A stretch of DNA of 64,000 nt from Roseateles violae (GTDB taxonomy: Bacteria; Pseudomonadota; Gammaproteobacteria; Burkholderiales; Burkholderiaceae_C), in NCBI RefSeq assembly GCF_030410485.1, contig NZ_JAUHHC010000004.1, positions 248,001-312,000 on the forward strand. The letters run 5' to 3'. The notes below the pieces were generated by a model, which searched no databases, was not told the origin of the DNA, and saw only the letters and a list, made by a program, of their open reading frames with translations. This document shows, piece after piece, positions 1 to 8,667 of the stretch. How positions within the stretch are numbered: the first letter of the stretch is position 1; each line of letters starts with the position of its first letter. Made by a program: the position numbers and the translations under genes.

Positions 1-3000
1 AGCAGCACGATGCCCAGCACGGTAAAGGGGCCGATCACCATCGGCGAGATGTGCTCGGTGCGGCGGGCCACCAGCTGCATGTCGATCCAGCCGTCGAGCA
101 GCGAATGGCGTGCCGGCGCCGTGCCGTCGCTGCGCCGCTCGGGCTCGGCAGCGATCGGCGTGCACCAGAGTTCGGCGCAGGCCGGGTCGCCCAGCGCATC
201 GGCGAAGCGCTTCAGGCAGCTACGGGGATAGACGCTGCGTCCGCAGTTCAGATGGCTGACAAAGCGGTAGACCAGCAGGGTGGCGTCCGAAACCGCCAGG
301 ATGGCCAGCGGCAGCAGGGCCAGCACCAGGGCCAGGGCGCTGAACACCACCGCACGGTGCCGGGCGCCGCGCACCGGGATCTCGAGGATGCGGCTGTCGC
401 CCCAGCCCGACTGGCCGGTGCCCAGCATCCACAAGAGCCACAGCCCGATCCCCATGGTCAGCAGATAGATCATCAGCACCCGCAACGCGCGCGGGCGGCC
501 GGCCGCGCGCAGCACGTATTCGCGCCACAGGCTCGCGATGTCGCAGCTGAAGCCCGCCGGCCGCGTCCAGCGCAGCAGCGAGATGCGCGGCAGACTGGCC
601 AGCCAGCCCGGTCGCTGCCGACCCGACTCGGGGTCGTCGCCCAGCGCCAGCCAGTGACCGTCCTGCGACAGCGTGTGCACGCCATGCTCCCAGGCCACGT
701 CGATCGAGCCAACGATCACCACCAGGGCCAGCAGGTGCAGCAGATGCGAAGGCCAGGCGCTGACGCCTTCGAACCAGGCCACCGGCTCGCAGTTGTCGCA
801 GGCGCCGGTGCCCTGCTGCGTCCAGACCAGCAGCATCAGCACCAGCGCCGACCCGAGCACCAGCAGGTAATAAGGCGCAGCGGCAAGCTTGGGCACGGCG
901 GCCCCGCTGCGCTCGCGGCGGCGATCCAGCCACACGGCCAGGCTGGCCGGCGCGAGCACCAGCATGGCCAGCGCCACCGGCTGCCAGAGGGCCAGGCCAC
1001 GCGGATTGAGAAATTCCAGCACCGTTACGTACATAAAGGCCAGCACGGCCAGTTGCGCGGTGGCCAGCAAAGCGGTCGCCGGGCCGAGCCGGCTTTTCGC
1101 CTCGGCATCGGCGGGATCGAAACGGACCAGGCGCGCGCGGAGCTTTCGCAGCGACGGCGTCGAGGGCCACAGCAGCAGCGCCACCGACATGAAGCCCAGC
1201 AAGATGCCGGCAACAAGCCCCTGCCCCTGATCGGCCCGGCCGACATTCAGTGCCACGCCCCCCCTGCCCTCCAGCCAGATCGGGCGCGTGCGGCCGATCT
1301 CGTAGAGCCAGGGGTTGTCGATCAGATCGTCGGCCTTTTCACGTTCGACATCGCGGCAGCGATCGCTCTTGCAGCCGGCCTGGCGCGCGGCCAGGTAGGT
1401 GGCGCTCTGATAGACATCGCGGAACGGCGCACCACCGGCACGCAGGTCCAGCGGGCGCGTTCTGGCCCTCGACGGCATCTCCAGCGGCAGGCTGGTCGCC
1501 ACGATCAGGTTGCGCGTGAAGGGCAGCGCCCGCGGGTGCAGCAGGCGCGCATCCATATCGGTGGTCATGAAGATGCGGTCGGCGAAGTTGTCGTGCAGGG
1601 CCTGCATGACCAGCAGCTTGTCGTGCACGTCGAAGCCGAATATGCCGAGCGCCCCGATCGGCGCCTGATCGGGATCCGACTCGCTTTGCTGCAACGACAG
1701 CGCCATGCGGCGCAGATAGTCGAGCTGGTCGCGCGACTCGGGCCATTCGATCTTGCGGCTCTCGTCCTGAGGGTCCTTGCCCGGCTTGGCCACGGCAGCG
1801 GCGGCGGTGGCCGCTTCGCGCGTGGTCACGCCGTCGATGCCGCGGAAATAATAGGCCGCCACGACTTCCAGCCAAGGCATCTGCCGCTTGAGCACCACGG
1901 TCAGCTCGCGCACCAGCGATTGCGCATATAGCGAGTCCCGCTCGGCGATGAGAACGATGCGCCGCCGGCGCTCCTCGGGCAGGCGGCGCTGGAGTTCGAT
2001 CACCAGCTTGTCGATCAACAGATCGTCGGTACTGATCGTGCGCACGAAGCTGATGTCTTCCTCCCTGACGGGCCCGAACACCGGCTCGACGACCTCGTTG
2101 AACTGCTTGAACAGGAATTGCCAGATCGTCTGGTTCTGCAGCTCCGGCAGATAGCTGGACAAGGCGGTCGAGAAGGGATTAAAAAAATAGGCCTTGGACA
2201 GGCGCCAGTAGCCGAGTTGCAGATCATTGGGCCGCTTGGCCGCATGGACATCCGCGGCAAGGCAGCCGCCCTGCTTGGTATAGCCGCGGTAGCTGGCCGC
2301 GATATCGTTGGCACGGCCGAGATCGGTCAGCGCCACGCGCAAGGCATCGGTCGACGAGGGACCGATCACCGCCAGGCCCGGCAGGCTGTCCGCCCGATAG
2401 CCGCCCTGCGTCGTTTCGGCCGCGACCTGGCAGGCCCATTCGCCCAGCAGCTGGGTCACCAGCAAGGCCATGGCATCGAGCTTGGGGGTCGGCAACGCGT
2501 TCTCGTCGACCCACAGCAGCAGCACGCGCCCGTAGCGCAGGAACTCGGTCTGCTCGCCGCTAAGCTGGCCGGACGGGTCGCGATGCAGCAGTTCGTAAGG
2601 CACGTTGTAGGTGCTCTCGGGCTGGCTGTCGCCGACGGACACGAGCGACTTGCGCGGCAGCGCCAGCAGGCCCAGGTGCTCGGCATCGTCGGGCAGGAAG
2701 CCGGTCGCCTGCAGACCGGCCAGAACGGCATAGCGGGTGCGGCGCCGGCTTTCCTCGGCGCCGACGAAAGGATTGCCTGGCACCATCGCGGCCAGCACCA
2801 GCGTGTCCTCGGCATCGGTGCCGCCACCCATGCGGCGCACCACATGGGTCGGCAACTGGCGCTGCGCATCGGCGCCCTTGCAGCCCTGGACCGCGGCCGC
2901 ATCCTTGAAACTCTTTTCGCAGCGATCGTTGCGCTCGGCCTCGTAACGGCGCAGCGCGATGAACGGGTCTTCCCACAGCCGCGCGTCGATCGGCAGCGCC

Positions 3001-3155
3001 GCCTCGACCATGGTGGCCTGCGCGCGCTCCTTCTCGGGCGGGCGCAGCGCCTCGAAGGCGCGGGGAACGAGCTGGGTGCTGGCGACGAAGGCCGCCAGCA
3101 CGGCCACACTGGCCCAGGGGAATCCCCCGGTCGAACCCGATGATGAATCGGCCAT
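1..3155 (-). CDS. large multi-pass membrane protein of unknown function (3' end outside window)
   Basis: From the ATG at 3155 the minus strand stays open for 1,051 codons to the window edge, so the C-terminus is missing. A GGGAGG ribosome-binding site lies 4 nt before the start. One hydrophobic helix (about residues 13-30) is followed by roughly 600 mostly soluble residues. About eight further hydrophobic helices follow, near residues 645-662, 692-715, 720-742, 760-780, 805-825, 890-911, 934-962 and 1035-1051. The soluble part has alternating strand/helix stretches such as VIGPSSTDALRVAL (about 265-280) and RRIVLIAERDSLYAQ (about 400), which loosely recall a periplasmic-binding-protein or Rossmann-like fold. 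Cysteines at 79 and 92 could form a disulfide. I recognise no family. Longer plus-strand frames over this region are shadows. Confidence 0.85.
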   Translation of the reverse strand, partial: MADSSSGSTGGFPWASVAVLAAFVASTQLVPRAFEALRPPEKERAQATMVEAALPIDARLWEDPFIALRRYEAERNDRCEKSFKDAAAVQGCKGADAQRQLPTHVVRRMGGGTDAEDTLVLAAMVPGNPFVGAEESRRRTRYAVLAGLQATGFLPDDAEHLGLLALPRKSLVSVGDSQPESTYNVPYELLHRDPSGQLSGEQTEFLRYGRVLLLWVDENALPTPKLDAMALLVTQLLGEWACQVAAETTQGGYRADSLPGLAVIGPSSTDALRVALTDLGRANDIAASYRGYTKQGGCLAADVHAAKRPNDLQLGYWRLSKAYFFNPFSTALSSYLPELQNQTIWQFLFKQFNEVVEPVFGPVREEDISFVRTISTDDLLIDKLVIELQRRLPEERRRRIVLIAERDSLYAQSLVRELTVVLKRQMPWLEVVAAYYFRGIDGVTTREAATAAAAVAKPGKDPQDESRKIEWPESRDQLDYLRRMALSLQQSESDPDQAPIGALGIFGFDVHDKLLVMQALHDNFADRIFMTTDMDARLLHPRALPFTRNLIVATSLPLEMPSRARTRPLDLRAGGAPFRDVYQSATYLAARQAGCKSDRCRDVEREKADDLIDNPWLYEIGRTRPIWLEGRGGVALNVGRADQGQGLVAGILLGFMSVALLLWPSTPSLRKLRARLVRFDPADAEAKSRLGPATALLATAQLAVLAFMYVTVLEFLNPRGLALWQPVALAMLVLAPASLAVWLDRRRERSGAAVPKLAAAPYYLLVLGSALVLMLLVWTQQGTGACDNCEPVAWFEGVSAWPSHLLHLLALVVIVGSIDVAWEHGVHTLSQDGHWLALGDDPESGRQRPGWLASLPRISLLRWTRPAGFSCDIASLWREYVLRAAGRPRALRVLMIYLLTMGIGLWLLWMLGTGQSGWGDSRILEIPVRGARHRAVVFSALALVLALLPLAILAVSDATLLVYRFVSHLNCGRSVYPRSCLKRFADALGDPACAELWCTPIAAEPERRSDGTAPARHSLLDGWIDMQLVARRTEHISPMVIGPFTVLGIVL

Positions 3156-3348
3156 GCAACCTCCCGAGCGCTGCTGCCATCGGAGCCGGCAACGCGGGCC
3201 GGCACTGCCGCGACAGTCTCAGCTTGCGCCCGCGCGGTCAAGATCGCGGCAGTTGCAGCTTTAGGGAGGTAAGGGAGGCCAAGGGGGAGGCCGTCGCCTT
3301 TTGCCGACAGTCCTGGCGTTGCCGGGTCAAGCCCCGGCCCTGCCTTGC

Positions 3349-4320
3349 CTACTGCACCGTGCCGCTGCCGCCGGCCTGGGCCAGCTGGGCGGAGAACAGC
3401 TCGCCGATGTCCACCGCATCGAAGTGGTACTGCAGGCCGCAGAACTCGCAGCCGATCTCGACATTGCTGCCGCGCTCGGCCAGCACCTCGTCGACCTCGC
3501 CGCGGCCCAGGCTCTTGAGCATCTGGCCAACCCGTTCGCGCGAGCAGCTGCAGGCAAAGCGCGGATTGCGCGGCTCGAAGCGGCGCACCGTCTCCTCCCA
3601 GAACAGGCGGCGCAGGATGGTGTCGGCATCCAGGGTCAGCAGTTCCTCGGCCGTCAGGGTCGCGGCCAGCATGCTGATGCGGTTGTAGTCCTCGGACTCG
3701 CCGATGCGGTCCTCGTTGCGCTCGCCCGCCTCGCTGCCCTCGATATTGCCCTCGCCCTTGACCGGCAGGCGCTGGATCAGCAGACCCGCGGCGATCTGGT
3801 CGTTGGCGGCCAGCACCAGTTTGGTATCGAGTTGCTCGGACTGCAGCATGTAATGCTCCAGCACCTCCGAGAGCTTCTGCAGCGGCTCGCGGCGGTCGCC
3901 ATGCAGCGGCACCACGCCCTGGTAGGGCTGCTGGCCGGGGAACTTGTCCTTCGGGTCCAGCGTGATCGCGCAGCGGCCCTGGCCGTGCACATTCAGCATC
4001 GCCTCCAGGCCGGCGCCCGCGGGCACCTCGCCGACCTGCTTGGCCGTAGCGCGGAAGCTCAGGTCCGGCTGCACCTCCGTAACGGCCAGCTTGACCGGGC
4101 CGTCGCCGAAGATTTGCAGCACCAGCGCGCCGTTGAACTTGATATTGGCCTGCATCAGCACGCCGGCGGCCGCCATCTCGCCCATCAGCGCGCGCAGCTC
4201 GGGCGGATGCGCGCCGACCGCCTCGCGGCGGCGCAGCACCTCCTGCCAGCCATCGGTCAGGCGCACCAGCATGCCGCGCACCGGCAGGCCCTCGAACAGG
4301 AATTTATGCAGTTCACTCAT
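3349..4320 (-). CDS. hslO: Hsp33 redox-regulated holdase chaperone
   Basis: 323 aa, normal length for cytoplasmic Hsp33, which binds unfolding proteins under oxidative stress. The C-terminal zinc/redox switch is visible as CSC (near residue 257) and CEFC about 30 residues later. This is the C-X-C...C-X-X-C arrangement whose oxidation releases zinc and activates the chaperone. The N-terminus (SELHKFLFEGLPVRGMLVRL) matches the family. It lies 7 bp downstream of the yrdA-like gene on the same strand, so the two are probably cotranscribed. The 193 bp between this gene and the upstream end of the next minus-strand gene (3156-3348) shows no further gene. Confidence 0.96.
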   Translation of the reverse strand: MSELHKFLFEGLPVRGMLVRLTDGWQEVLRRREAVGAHPPELRALMGEMAAAGVLMQANIKFNGALVLQIFGDGPVKLAVTEVQPDLSFRATAKQVGEVPAGAGLEAMLNVHGQGRCAITLDPKDKFPGQQPYQGVVPLHGDRREPLQKLSEVLEHYMLQSEQLDTKLVLAANDQIAAGLLIQRLPVKGEGNIEGSEAGERNEDRIGESEDYNRISMLAATLTAEELLTLDADTILRRLFWEETVRRFEPRNPRFACSCSRERVGQMLKSLGRGEVDEVLAERGSNVEIGCEFCGLQYHFDAVDIGELFSAQLAQAGGSGTVQ

Positions 4321-4327
4321 TGCTTGC

Positions 4328-4852
4328 TTACTTGATCCGCTTCAGCCCGCTCGAATAGCGGCGGGCATTCTCTATGTAGTGCTGGGCGCTCAGTTTCAAA
4401 GCCTGGATCTGCTCCGGGCTGAGCTCCTTCACCGCCTTGGCCGGCGCGCCGATGATCATCGAACCATCGGGAAACTCCTTGCCCTCGGTGACCAGGGCGC
4501 CGGCGCCGACCAGGCAGCCCTTGCCGATCCTGGCGCCATTGAGCACCACCGCGCCGATGCCGATCAGCGAATGGTCGCCGATCGTGCAGCCATGCAGCAT
4601 CACCTGGTGGCCGACGGTGACGCCCTCGCCCACCGTCAGCGGCGAGCCGTGGTCCGAATGCAGCACCGAGCCGTCCTGGATATTCGTGCCGCGGCCGATG
4701 CGCATCAGCTCGTTGTCGCCGCGCAGCACCGCGTTGAACCAGATGCTGACGTCCTCGGCCAGTTCGACCCGGCCGATCACCTCGGCGCTGTCGGCGACCC
4801 AGGCCGATTCGGCGATATCGGGGCTTTGCTCGCCCAGTTGGTAGACAGCCAT
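4328..4852 (-). CDS. yrdA: gamma-carbonic anhydrase family protein (YrdA/PaaY-like hexapeptide repeat)
   Basis: 174 aa with the left-handed beta-helix hexapeptide pattern from about residue 13 to 135 and candidate metal-binding histidines in VLHSDHG (about 65), VGHQVMLHG (about 83-90). This fold forms trimers with zinc or iron sites between subunits. Whether this member hydrates CO2 cannot be told from sequence. The start at 4852 is the first ATG of the conserved frame ([11 protein letters not shown]). It is the first gene of a two-gene unit with hslO and is divergent from the DUF455 gene; the shared 94-bp gap 4853-4946 should hold both promoters. Confidence 0.9.
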   Translation of the reverse strand: MAVYQLGEQSPDIAESAWVADSAEVIGRVELAEDVSIWFNAVLRGDNELMRIGRGTNIQDGSVLHSDHGSPLTVGEGVTVGHQVMLHGCTIGDHSLIGIGAVVLNGARIGKGCLVGAGALVTEGKEFPDGSMIIGAPAKAVKELSPEQIQALKLSAQHYIENARRYSSGLKRIK

Positions 4853-4946
4853 TGCGCGGCAACTTTCTTGCTGTGCCCGCTGGCGGGCGAAGCGGCGATT
4901 TTAGGTGGCGCCGAAATCCCGCGCCGGGCGGCGAAAATGCCGCCCC

Positions 4947-5738
4947 ATGGAACTCCGTCAGCAGTCCCTTGCCATCCTGCGCATGCCGGAGCCGGCCGCC
5001 AAGGCGGCGGCCGCCCGCGGGCTGCAGACCGCGGCCGAGCGCATGGAACTCGATACCCAGCGCACGATCGAGCGCCCCGAGGGCCTGCCCGGCCGGCCCG
5101 AGCGGCCGCGCCTGGTGCCAACCCTGCAGGTGCCCAAGCGCTCGCCGTTCACGACCGAAGGCCGCGCCGCGCTGATCCATGCGATCGCCCATATCGAGTT
5201 CAATGCGATCAATCTGGCGCTGGATGCGGTCTGGCGCTTTGCCGGCATGCCGGCCGAGTTCTACCGCGACTGGCTGCGCGTCGCTGCCGAGGAGGCCCTG
5301 CATTTCGGTCTGCTGCACGAGCATCTGCGTGGCCTGGGCTTCGACTACGGCGACTTCGACGCGCACGACGGCCTGTGGACCATGGCCGAGCGCACCGCCG
5401 GCGACGTGCTGGCCCGCATGGCCCTGGTGCCGCGCACCTTGGAGGCGCGCGGCCTCGACGCGACGCCACCGCTGCAGGCCAAGCTGGCGCGCGCCGGCGA
5501 CCAGCGCGCGGTCGAGATCCTCGATGTGATCCTGCGCGACGAGGTCGGCCATGTGCAGATCGGCAACCGCTGGTACCGCCAGCTGTGCCGCGAGCGCGGC
5601 CTCGATCCGATCGCGCTCTACCCGGCGCTGGTCGCCCGCTACGAGGCGCCGCGGCTGCGCCCGCCCTTCAATCTGGCGGCGCGCGAGGCGGCCGGCTTCA
5701 GCCCCGAGGAAATCGCCTACCTGAGCGCGTCCATTTGA
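4947..5738 (+). CDS. DUF455 ferritin-like domain protein
   Basis: 263 aa from the ATG at 4947 (MELRQQSLAIL). A longer frame from 4905 exists, but its extra 14 residues are basic and unlike the family. Iron-ligand-like motifs of the ferritin-like four-helix fold are visible: HIEFNAINLALD (about 75), EEALHFGLLHEHL (about 113) and DEVGHVQIG (about 197). DUF455 proteins are ferritin-like and often annotated as MiaE-like diiron proteins, but the substrate is not established. The gene is divergent from yrdA and followed after 42 bp by a DMT transporter on the same strand. Confidence 0.88.
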   Translation: MELRQQSLAILRMPEPAAKAAAARGLQTAAERMELDTQRTIERPEGLPGRPERPRLVPTLQVPKRSPFTTEGRAALIHAIAHIEFNAINLALDAVWRFAGMPAEFYRDWLRVAAEEALHFGLLHEHLRGLGFDYGDFDAHDGLWTMAERTAGDVLARMALVPRTLEARGLDATPPLQAKLARAGDQRAVEILDVILRDEVGHVQIGNRWYRQLCRERGLDPIALYPALVARYEAPRLRPPFNLAAREAAGFSPEEIAYLSASI

Positions 5739-5780
5739 GCGGCGGAGATAATCGAGCGCTGTGCCCGAAGGAAGTCCGCC

Positions 5781-6686
5781 GTGAACCGTGTCCAAGCCAA
5801 TCTGCTGCTGCTCGTCGTTGCCCTGATCTGGGGCTCGGCCTTCGTCGCGCAGAGCCAGGGCATGGCCGAGGTCGGGCCGATGCTGTTCACCGGCGTGCGC
5901 TTCCTGATCGGTGCCCTGGTCGTGGCGCCGCTGGCCTGGCTGGAATGGCGCGGCCTGGCGCGGCGCGAGCGCGCCCCGGCGCGGCGCGACGGCGCCAAGA
6001 TCGCCGGCCTGGGCGTGCTGATGCTGCTGGGCGCGGCGATGCAGCAGATCGGCATCGTCCATACCTCGGTCACCAATGCCGGCTTCCTGACCGCGCTCTA
6101 CGTGCCACTGGTGCCGCTGCTGTCCTGGCTGCTGCTGCGCCAGCTGCCGCACTGGTCGGTCTGGCCGGGCGCGCTGGCCTGCCTGGTCGGCGCCTTCCTG
6201 CTCTCGGGCGCGCACGAGCTGAACATCGGCGTCGGCGATCTGTGGGTGATCGCCTCGGCAATTCCCTGGGCCTTCCATGTGCTGATCGTCGGCCGCATCG
6301 CCGACCGCATGGCCGCGCCCTTCCTGGTCGCCAGCGGCCAGTTCCTCGTCTGCGGCCTGCTCTCGCTGGCCTGGGCGCTGGCGATGGAGCCGGTCAGCCT
6401 GGCCGGTCTGCAAGCCGCCGCCGGCCCGATCGCCTACACCGGCGTGCTGTCGGTGGGCGTCGCCTTCACCGCCCAGGTGCTCGCCCAGCGCCATGCGCAT
6501 GCGTCCGACGCGGCCATCATCCTGTCCGCCGAAACGCTGTTCGCCGCCGTCTTCGGCTATCTGCTGATGGGCGACCGGCTCTCGGCCGCCGGCCTGCTGG
6601 GCTGTGGCCTGATCCTGGCCAGCCTGCTGGTGATCCAGCTCCTGCCGCTGCTGAACTGGCGCCGCCGTGCCGTCGCCGCGGCCTAG
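5781..6686 (+). CDS. DMT-superfamily (EamA) inner-membrane transporter
   Basis: 301 aa starting at GTG 5781, with AAGGAAG 8 nt upstream. About ten hydrophobic helices form two EamA repeats (about 5-140 and 150-290). The first repeat begins ANLLLLVVALIWGSAFVAQ, with the typical WGS motif. Members export small metabolites such as amino acids, but the substrate cannot be inferred. The stop codon lies in the first copy of a 12-bp repeat that recurs at the stop of the convergent Lrp gene. Confidence 0.9.
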   Translation: MNRVQANLLLLVVALIWGSAFVAQSQGMAEVGPMLFTGVRFLIGALVVAPLAWLEWRGLARRERAPARRDGAKIAGLGVLMLLGAAMQQIGIVHTSVTNAGFLTALYVPLVPLLSWLLLRQLPHWSVWPGALACLVGAFLLSGAHELNIGVGDLWVIASAIPWAFHVLIVGRIADRMAAPFLVASGQFLVCGLLSLAWALAMEPVSLAGLQAAAGPIAYTGVLSVGVAFTAQVLAQRHAHASDAAIILSAETLFAAVFGYLLMGDRLSAAGLLGCGLILASLLVIQLLPLLNWRRRAVAAA

Positions 6687-6707
6687 AGCGCCTAGCGCGG
6701 CCTAGAG
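6677..6707. repeat. 12-bp direct repeat CGCGGCCTAGAG at two convergent stop codons
   Basis: CGCGGCCTAGAG occurs at 6677-6688 and again at 6696-6707, with CGCCTAG between them. The first copy carries the TAG stop of the plus-strand transporter gene. The second carries the stop of the minus-strand Lrp gene, since CTAG reads as TAG on both strands. Confidence 0.9.
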
Positions 6708-7172
6708 TTCGAAGGCCGTCGTCTTCTTGACGGTGCGCAGCACCAGCATCGAGTTCGAGCGCGCCACCTCGGGCAGGTGCATCAGCACCTGGCTGTGCAT
6801 GCGCTCCAGGTCCTCGGAGTCGCGGTAGGCGAAGCGGATCAGGTAGTCGTTGCTGCCGGCGACATAGAAGCAGTCGAGGATGTCGGGGCTGTCGCGCACC
6901 GCCTGCTCGAAGGCGGCAAGCGCCGCCGGGCTGACCCGCTCCAGATTGATGATGGTGTAGCTCAGGCCCTGCTTGCCGACCGCCTTCGGGTTGACCAGGG
7001 CGACATACTGAGCGATCACGCCGGCGTCTTCTAGCTGCTTGACCCGCCGCAGGCAGGCCGAGGGCGACAGATGGACCTGCCGCGCCAGCTCGATATTGGA
7101 GAGCCGGCCATTCTGCTGCAGCGCGTTCAGGATGGACCGGTCGATGGCATCGAGTTGCGGTTCTGCGGCCAT
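6702..7172 (-). CDS. Lrp/AsnC family transcriptional regulator
   Basis: 156 aa from the ATG at 7172 (MAAEPQLDAIDRSIL); the 29-residue upstream extension lacks family features. The N-terminal helix-turn-helix is visible at about residues 8-60 (LDAIDRSILNALQQNGRLS, then VHLSPSACLRRV). The C-terminal RAM ligand-binding domain spans about 65-150, with the typical GxNDYLIR segment as AGSNDYLIRF. Such regulators sense amino acids and form octamers on DNA. It is divergent from the aminotransferase gene that opens the polyamine/omega-amino-acid cluster, so it is the obvious candidate to regulate that cluster and itself. Confidence 0.93.
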   Translation of the reverse strand: MAAEPQLDAIDRSILNALQQNGRLSNIELARQVHLSPSACLRRVKQLEDAGVIAQYVALVNPKAVGKQGLSYTIINLERVSPAALAAFEQAVRDSPDILDCFYVAGSNDYLIRFAYRDSEDLERMHSQVLMHLPEVARSNSMLVLRTVKKTTAFEL

Positions 7173-7205
7173 TCTTGAAATTTTCTGCGGTTCAAAGCCC
7201 CAACT

Positions 7206-7217
7206 ATCGCATGCGAT
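7206..7217. promoter_or_regulatory. perfect 12-bp palindrome between lrp-like and aminotransferase genes
   Basis: ATCGCATGCGAT is a perfect palindrome in the 135-bp divergent intergenic region. It lies 33 bp before the Lrp start and 90 bp before the aminotransferase start. A direct repeat of CATTGCGC follows nearby (about 7243-7266). An operator for the adjacent Lrp-type regulator is an inference from position and symmetry only. Confidence 0.45.
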
Positions 7218-7307
7218 TGCCATAACGCGGGTAATCCCATGGCCATTGCGCACGCACATTGCGCCGCGCCCTGTCTAGACTGGGCCGATCTGCAAAGGAG
7301 TTGTACC

Positions 7308-8624
7308 ATGAGCCCAGACACCCCCGCGATGGACGCCTACTGGATGCCGTTCACCGCCAACCGCCAGTTCAAGAAGGCGCCGCGCCTGCTGACCCGCGCC
7401 GACGGCATGTATTTCACCGACGACAAGGGCCGCCAGGTGCTGGACGGCATCGCCGGGCTGTGGTGCGTCAATGCCGGCCACAACCGGCCGCGCATCGTGC
7501 AGGCGATCCAGCAGCAGGCGGCCGAGCTGGACTTCGCTCCGCCCTTCCAGATGGGACACCCGAAGGCCTTCGAGCTGGCCGAGCGGCTGACCCGCATCAT
7601 GCCGGCCGGGCTCAACAAGGTCTTCTACACGAACTCCGGTTCCGAATCGGTGGACACGGCGCTGAAGATGGCGATCGCCTACCACCGCGCGCGTGGCGAA
7701 GGCACGCGCACCCGGCTGATCGGCCGCGAGCGCGGCTACCACGGCGTCAATTTCGGCGGCATCTCGGTCGGCGGCATCGTCGCCAACCGCAAAATGTTCG
7801 GCACCATGCTCGGTGGCGTCGACCATATCCGCCACACGCATGACCCGGCCCGCAATGCCTTCAGCGTCGGCCAGCCGGTCCATGGCGCCGAGTTCGCCGA
7901 CGATCTGGAAAAGCTGGTCGCCCTGCACGACGCCTCGACGATCGCCGCCGTCATCGTCGAGCCGGTGGCCGGCTCGACCGGCGTGCTGATCCCGCCCCAG
8001 GGCTATCTGCAGCGCCTGCGCGAGATCTGCGACAAGCACGGCATCCTCTTGATCTTCGACGAGGTCATCACCGGCTTCGGCCGCACCGGTTCGCCCTTCG
8101 CCGCCCAGACCTTCGGCGTCACGCCGGACCTGATGACGGTGGCCAAGGGCCTGACCAACGGTTGCGTGCCGATGGGCGCCGTGTTCGCCGCGGCCAAGAT
8201 CCACGACGCCTTCATGAACGGCCCCGAGCACCTGATCGAGTTCTTCCACGGCTACACCTATTCGGCCCATCCGCTGGCCTGCGCGGCCGCCTTGGGGACC
8301 TTGGACACCTATGCCGAAGAGGGCCTGCTGACCCGCGCGGCCGAAATGCAGGGCTATTTCGCCGAATGCCTGCACAGCCTGCGCGGCGAGCCCAATGTGA
8401 TCGACGTGCGCAATATCGGCCTGGTCGGCGGGGTCGAGCTGGCGCCGATCGCCGGCGAGCCGGGCAAGCGCGCCTTCAACGTCTTCCTCGACTGCTGGGA
8501 CCAGGGCGCGCTGATCCGGACCACCGGCGACACGATCGCGCTGTCGCCGCCGCTGATCATCGAGCGCGCACAGATCGACCAGCTGATCGACACCCTACGC
8601 GGCGCCCTGAAACGGGCGGCCTGA
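7308..8624 (+). CDS. omega-amino acid:pyruvate (beta-alanine-type) aminotransferase
   Basis: 438 aa, PLP-dependent class III aminotransferase. The start at 7308 has a strong AAGGAG 8 nt upstream. The PLP lysine is K280 in VAKGLTNG, with the cofactor aspartate in FDEVITGFGRTG (about 249). Length and the YWMPFTANRQFK N-terminus match omega-amino acid:pyruvate aminotransferases of the BauA type, which convert beta-alanine and related omega-amines with pyruvate as acceptor. It opens the cluster containing puuD, puuA, spuC-like and puuC genes, so it may act on amino ends or on beta-alanine produced from polyamines. Divergent from the Lrp regulator. Confidence 0.93.
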   Translation: MSPDTPAMDAYWMPFTANRQFKKAPRLLTRADGMYFTDDKGRQVLDGIAGLWCVNAGHNRPRIVQAIQQQAAELDFAPPFQMGHPKAFELAERLTRIMPAGLNKVFYTNSGSESVDTALKMAIAYHRARGEGTRTRLIGRERGYHGVNFGGISVGGIVANRKMFGTMLGGVDHIRHTHDPARNAFSVGQPVHGAEFADDLEKLVALHDASTIAAVIVEPVAGSTGVLIPPQGYLQRLREICDKHGILLIFDEVITGFGRTGSPFAAQTFGVTPDLMTVAKGLTNGCVPMGAVFAAAKIHDAFMNGPEHLIEFFHGYTYSAHPLACAAALGTLDTYAEEGLLTRAAEMQGYFAECLHSLRGEPNVIDVRNIGLVGGVELAPIAGEPGKRAFNVFLDCWDQGALIRTTGDTIALSPPLIIERAQIDQLIDTLRGALKRAA

Positions 8625-8639
8625 TTTCAGGGCATGATG

Positions 8640-8667
8640 GGGCCAACGACGTTGGCCCTTGTCTTTT
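8640..8667 (+). terminator. hairpin with U-rich tail between aminotransferase and puuD
   Basis: GGGCCAAC (8640-8647), loop GAC, GTTGGCCC (8651-8658), then TTGTCTTTT running into the puuD ATG at 8668. This looks like a Rho-independent terminator 15 nt after the aminotransferase stop. It occupies the place where a puuD ribosome-binding site should be, so partial termination or translational control is possible. Confidence 0.6.

Noticed and set aside
51-1931. Long plus-strand frame of 626 codons at the left edge
   Set aside because: Composition is dominated by Gln, His, Arg and Gly without any domain. It is antisense to the much better minus-strand membrane protein that has a ribosome-binding site and clear hydrophobic helices.
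4317-6500. 727-codon minus-strand frame
   Set aside because: Antisense to DUF455 and the DMT transporter and out of frame with yrdA; low-complexity product.
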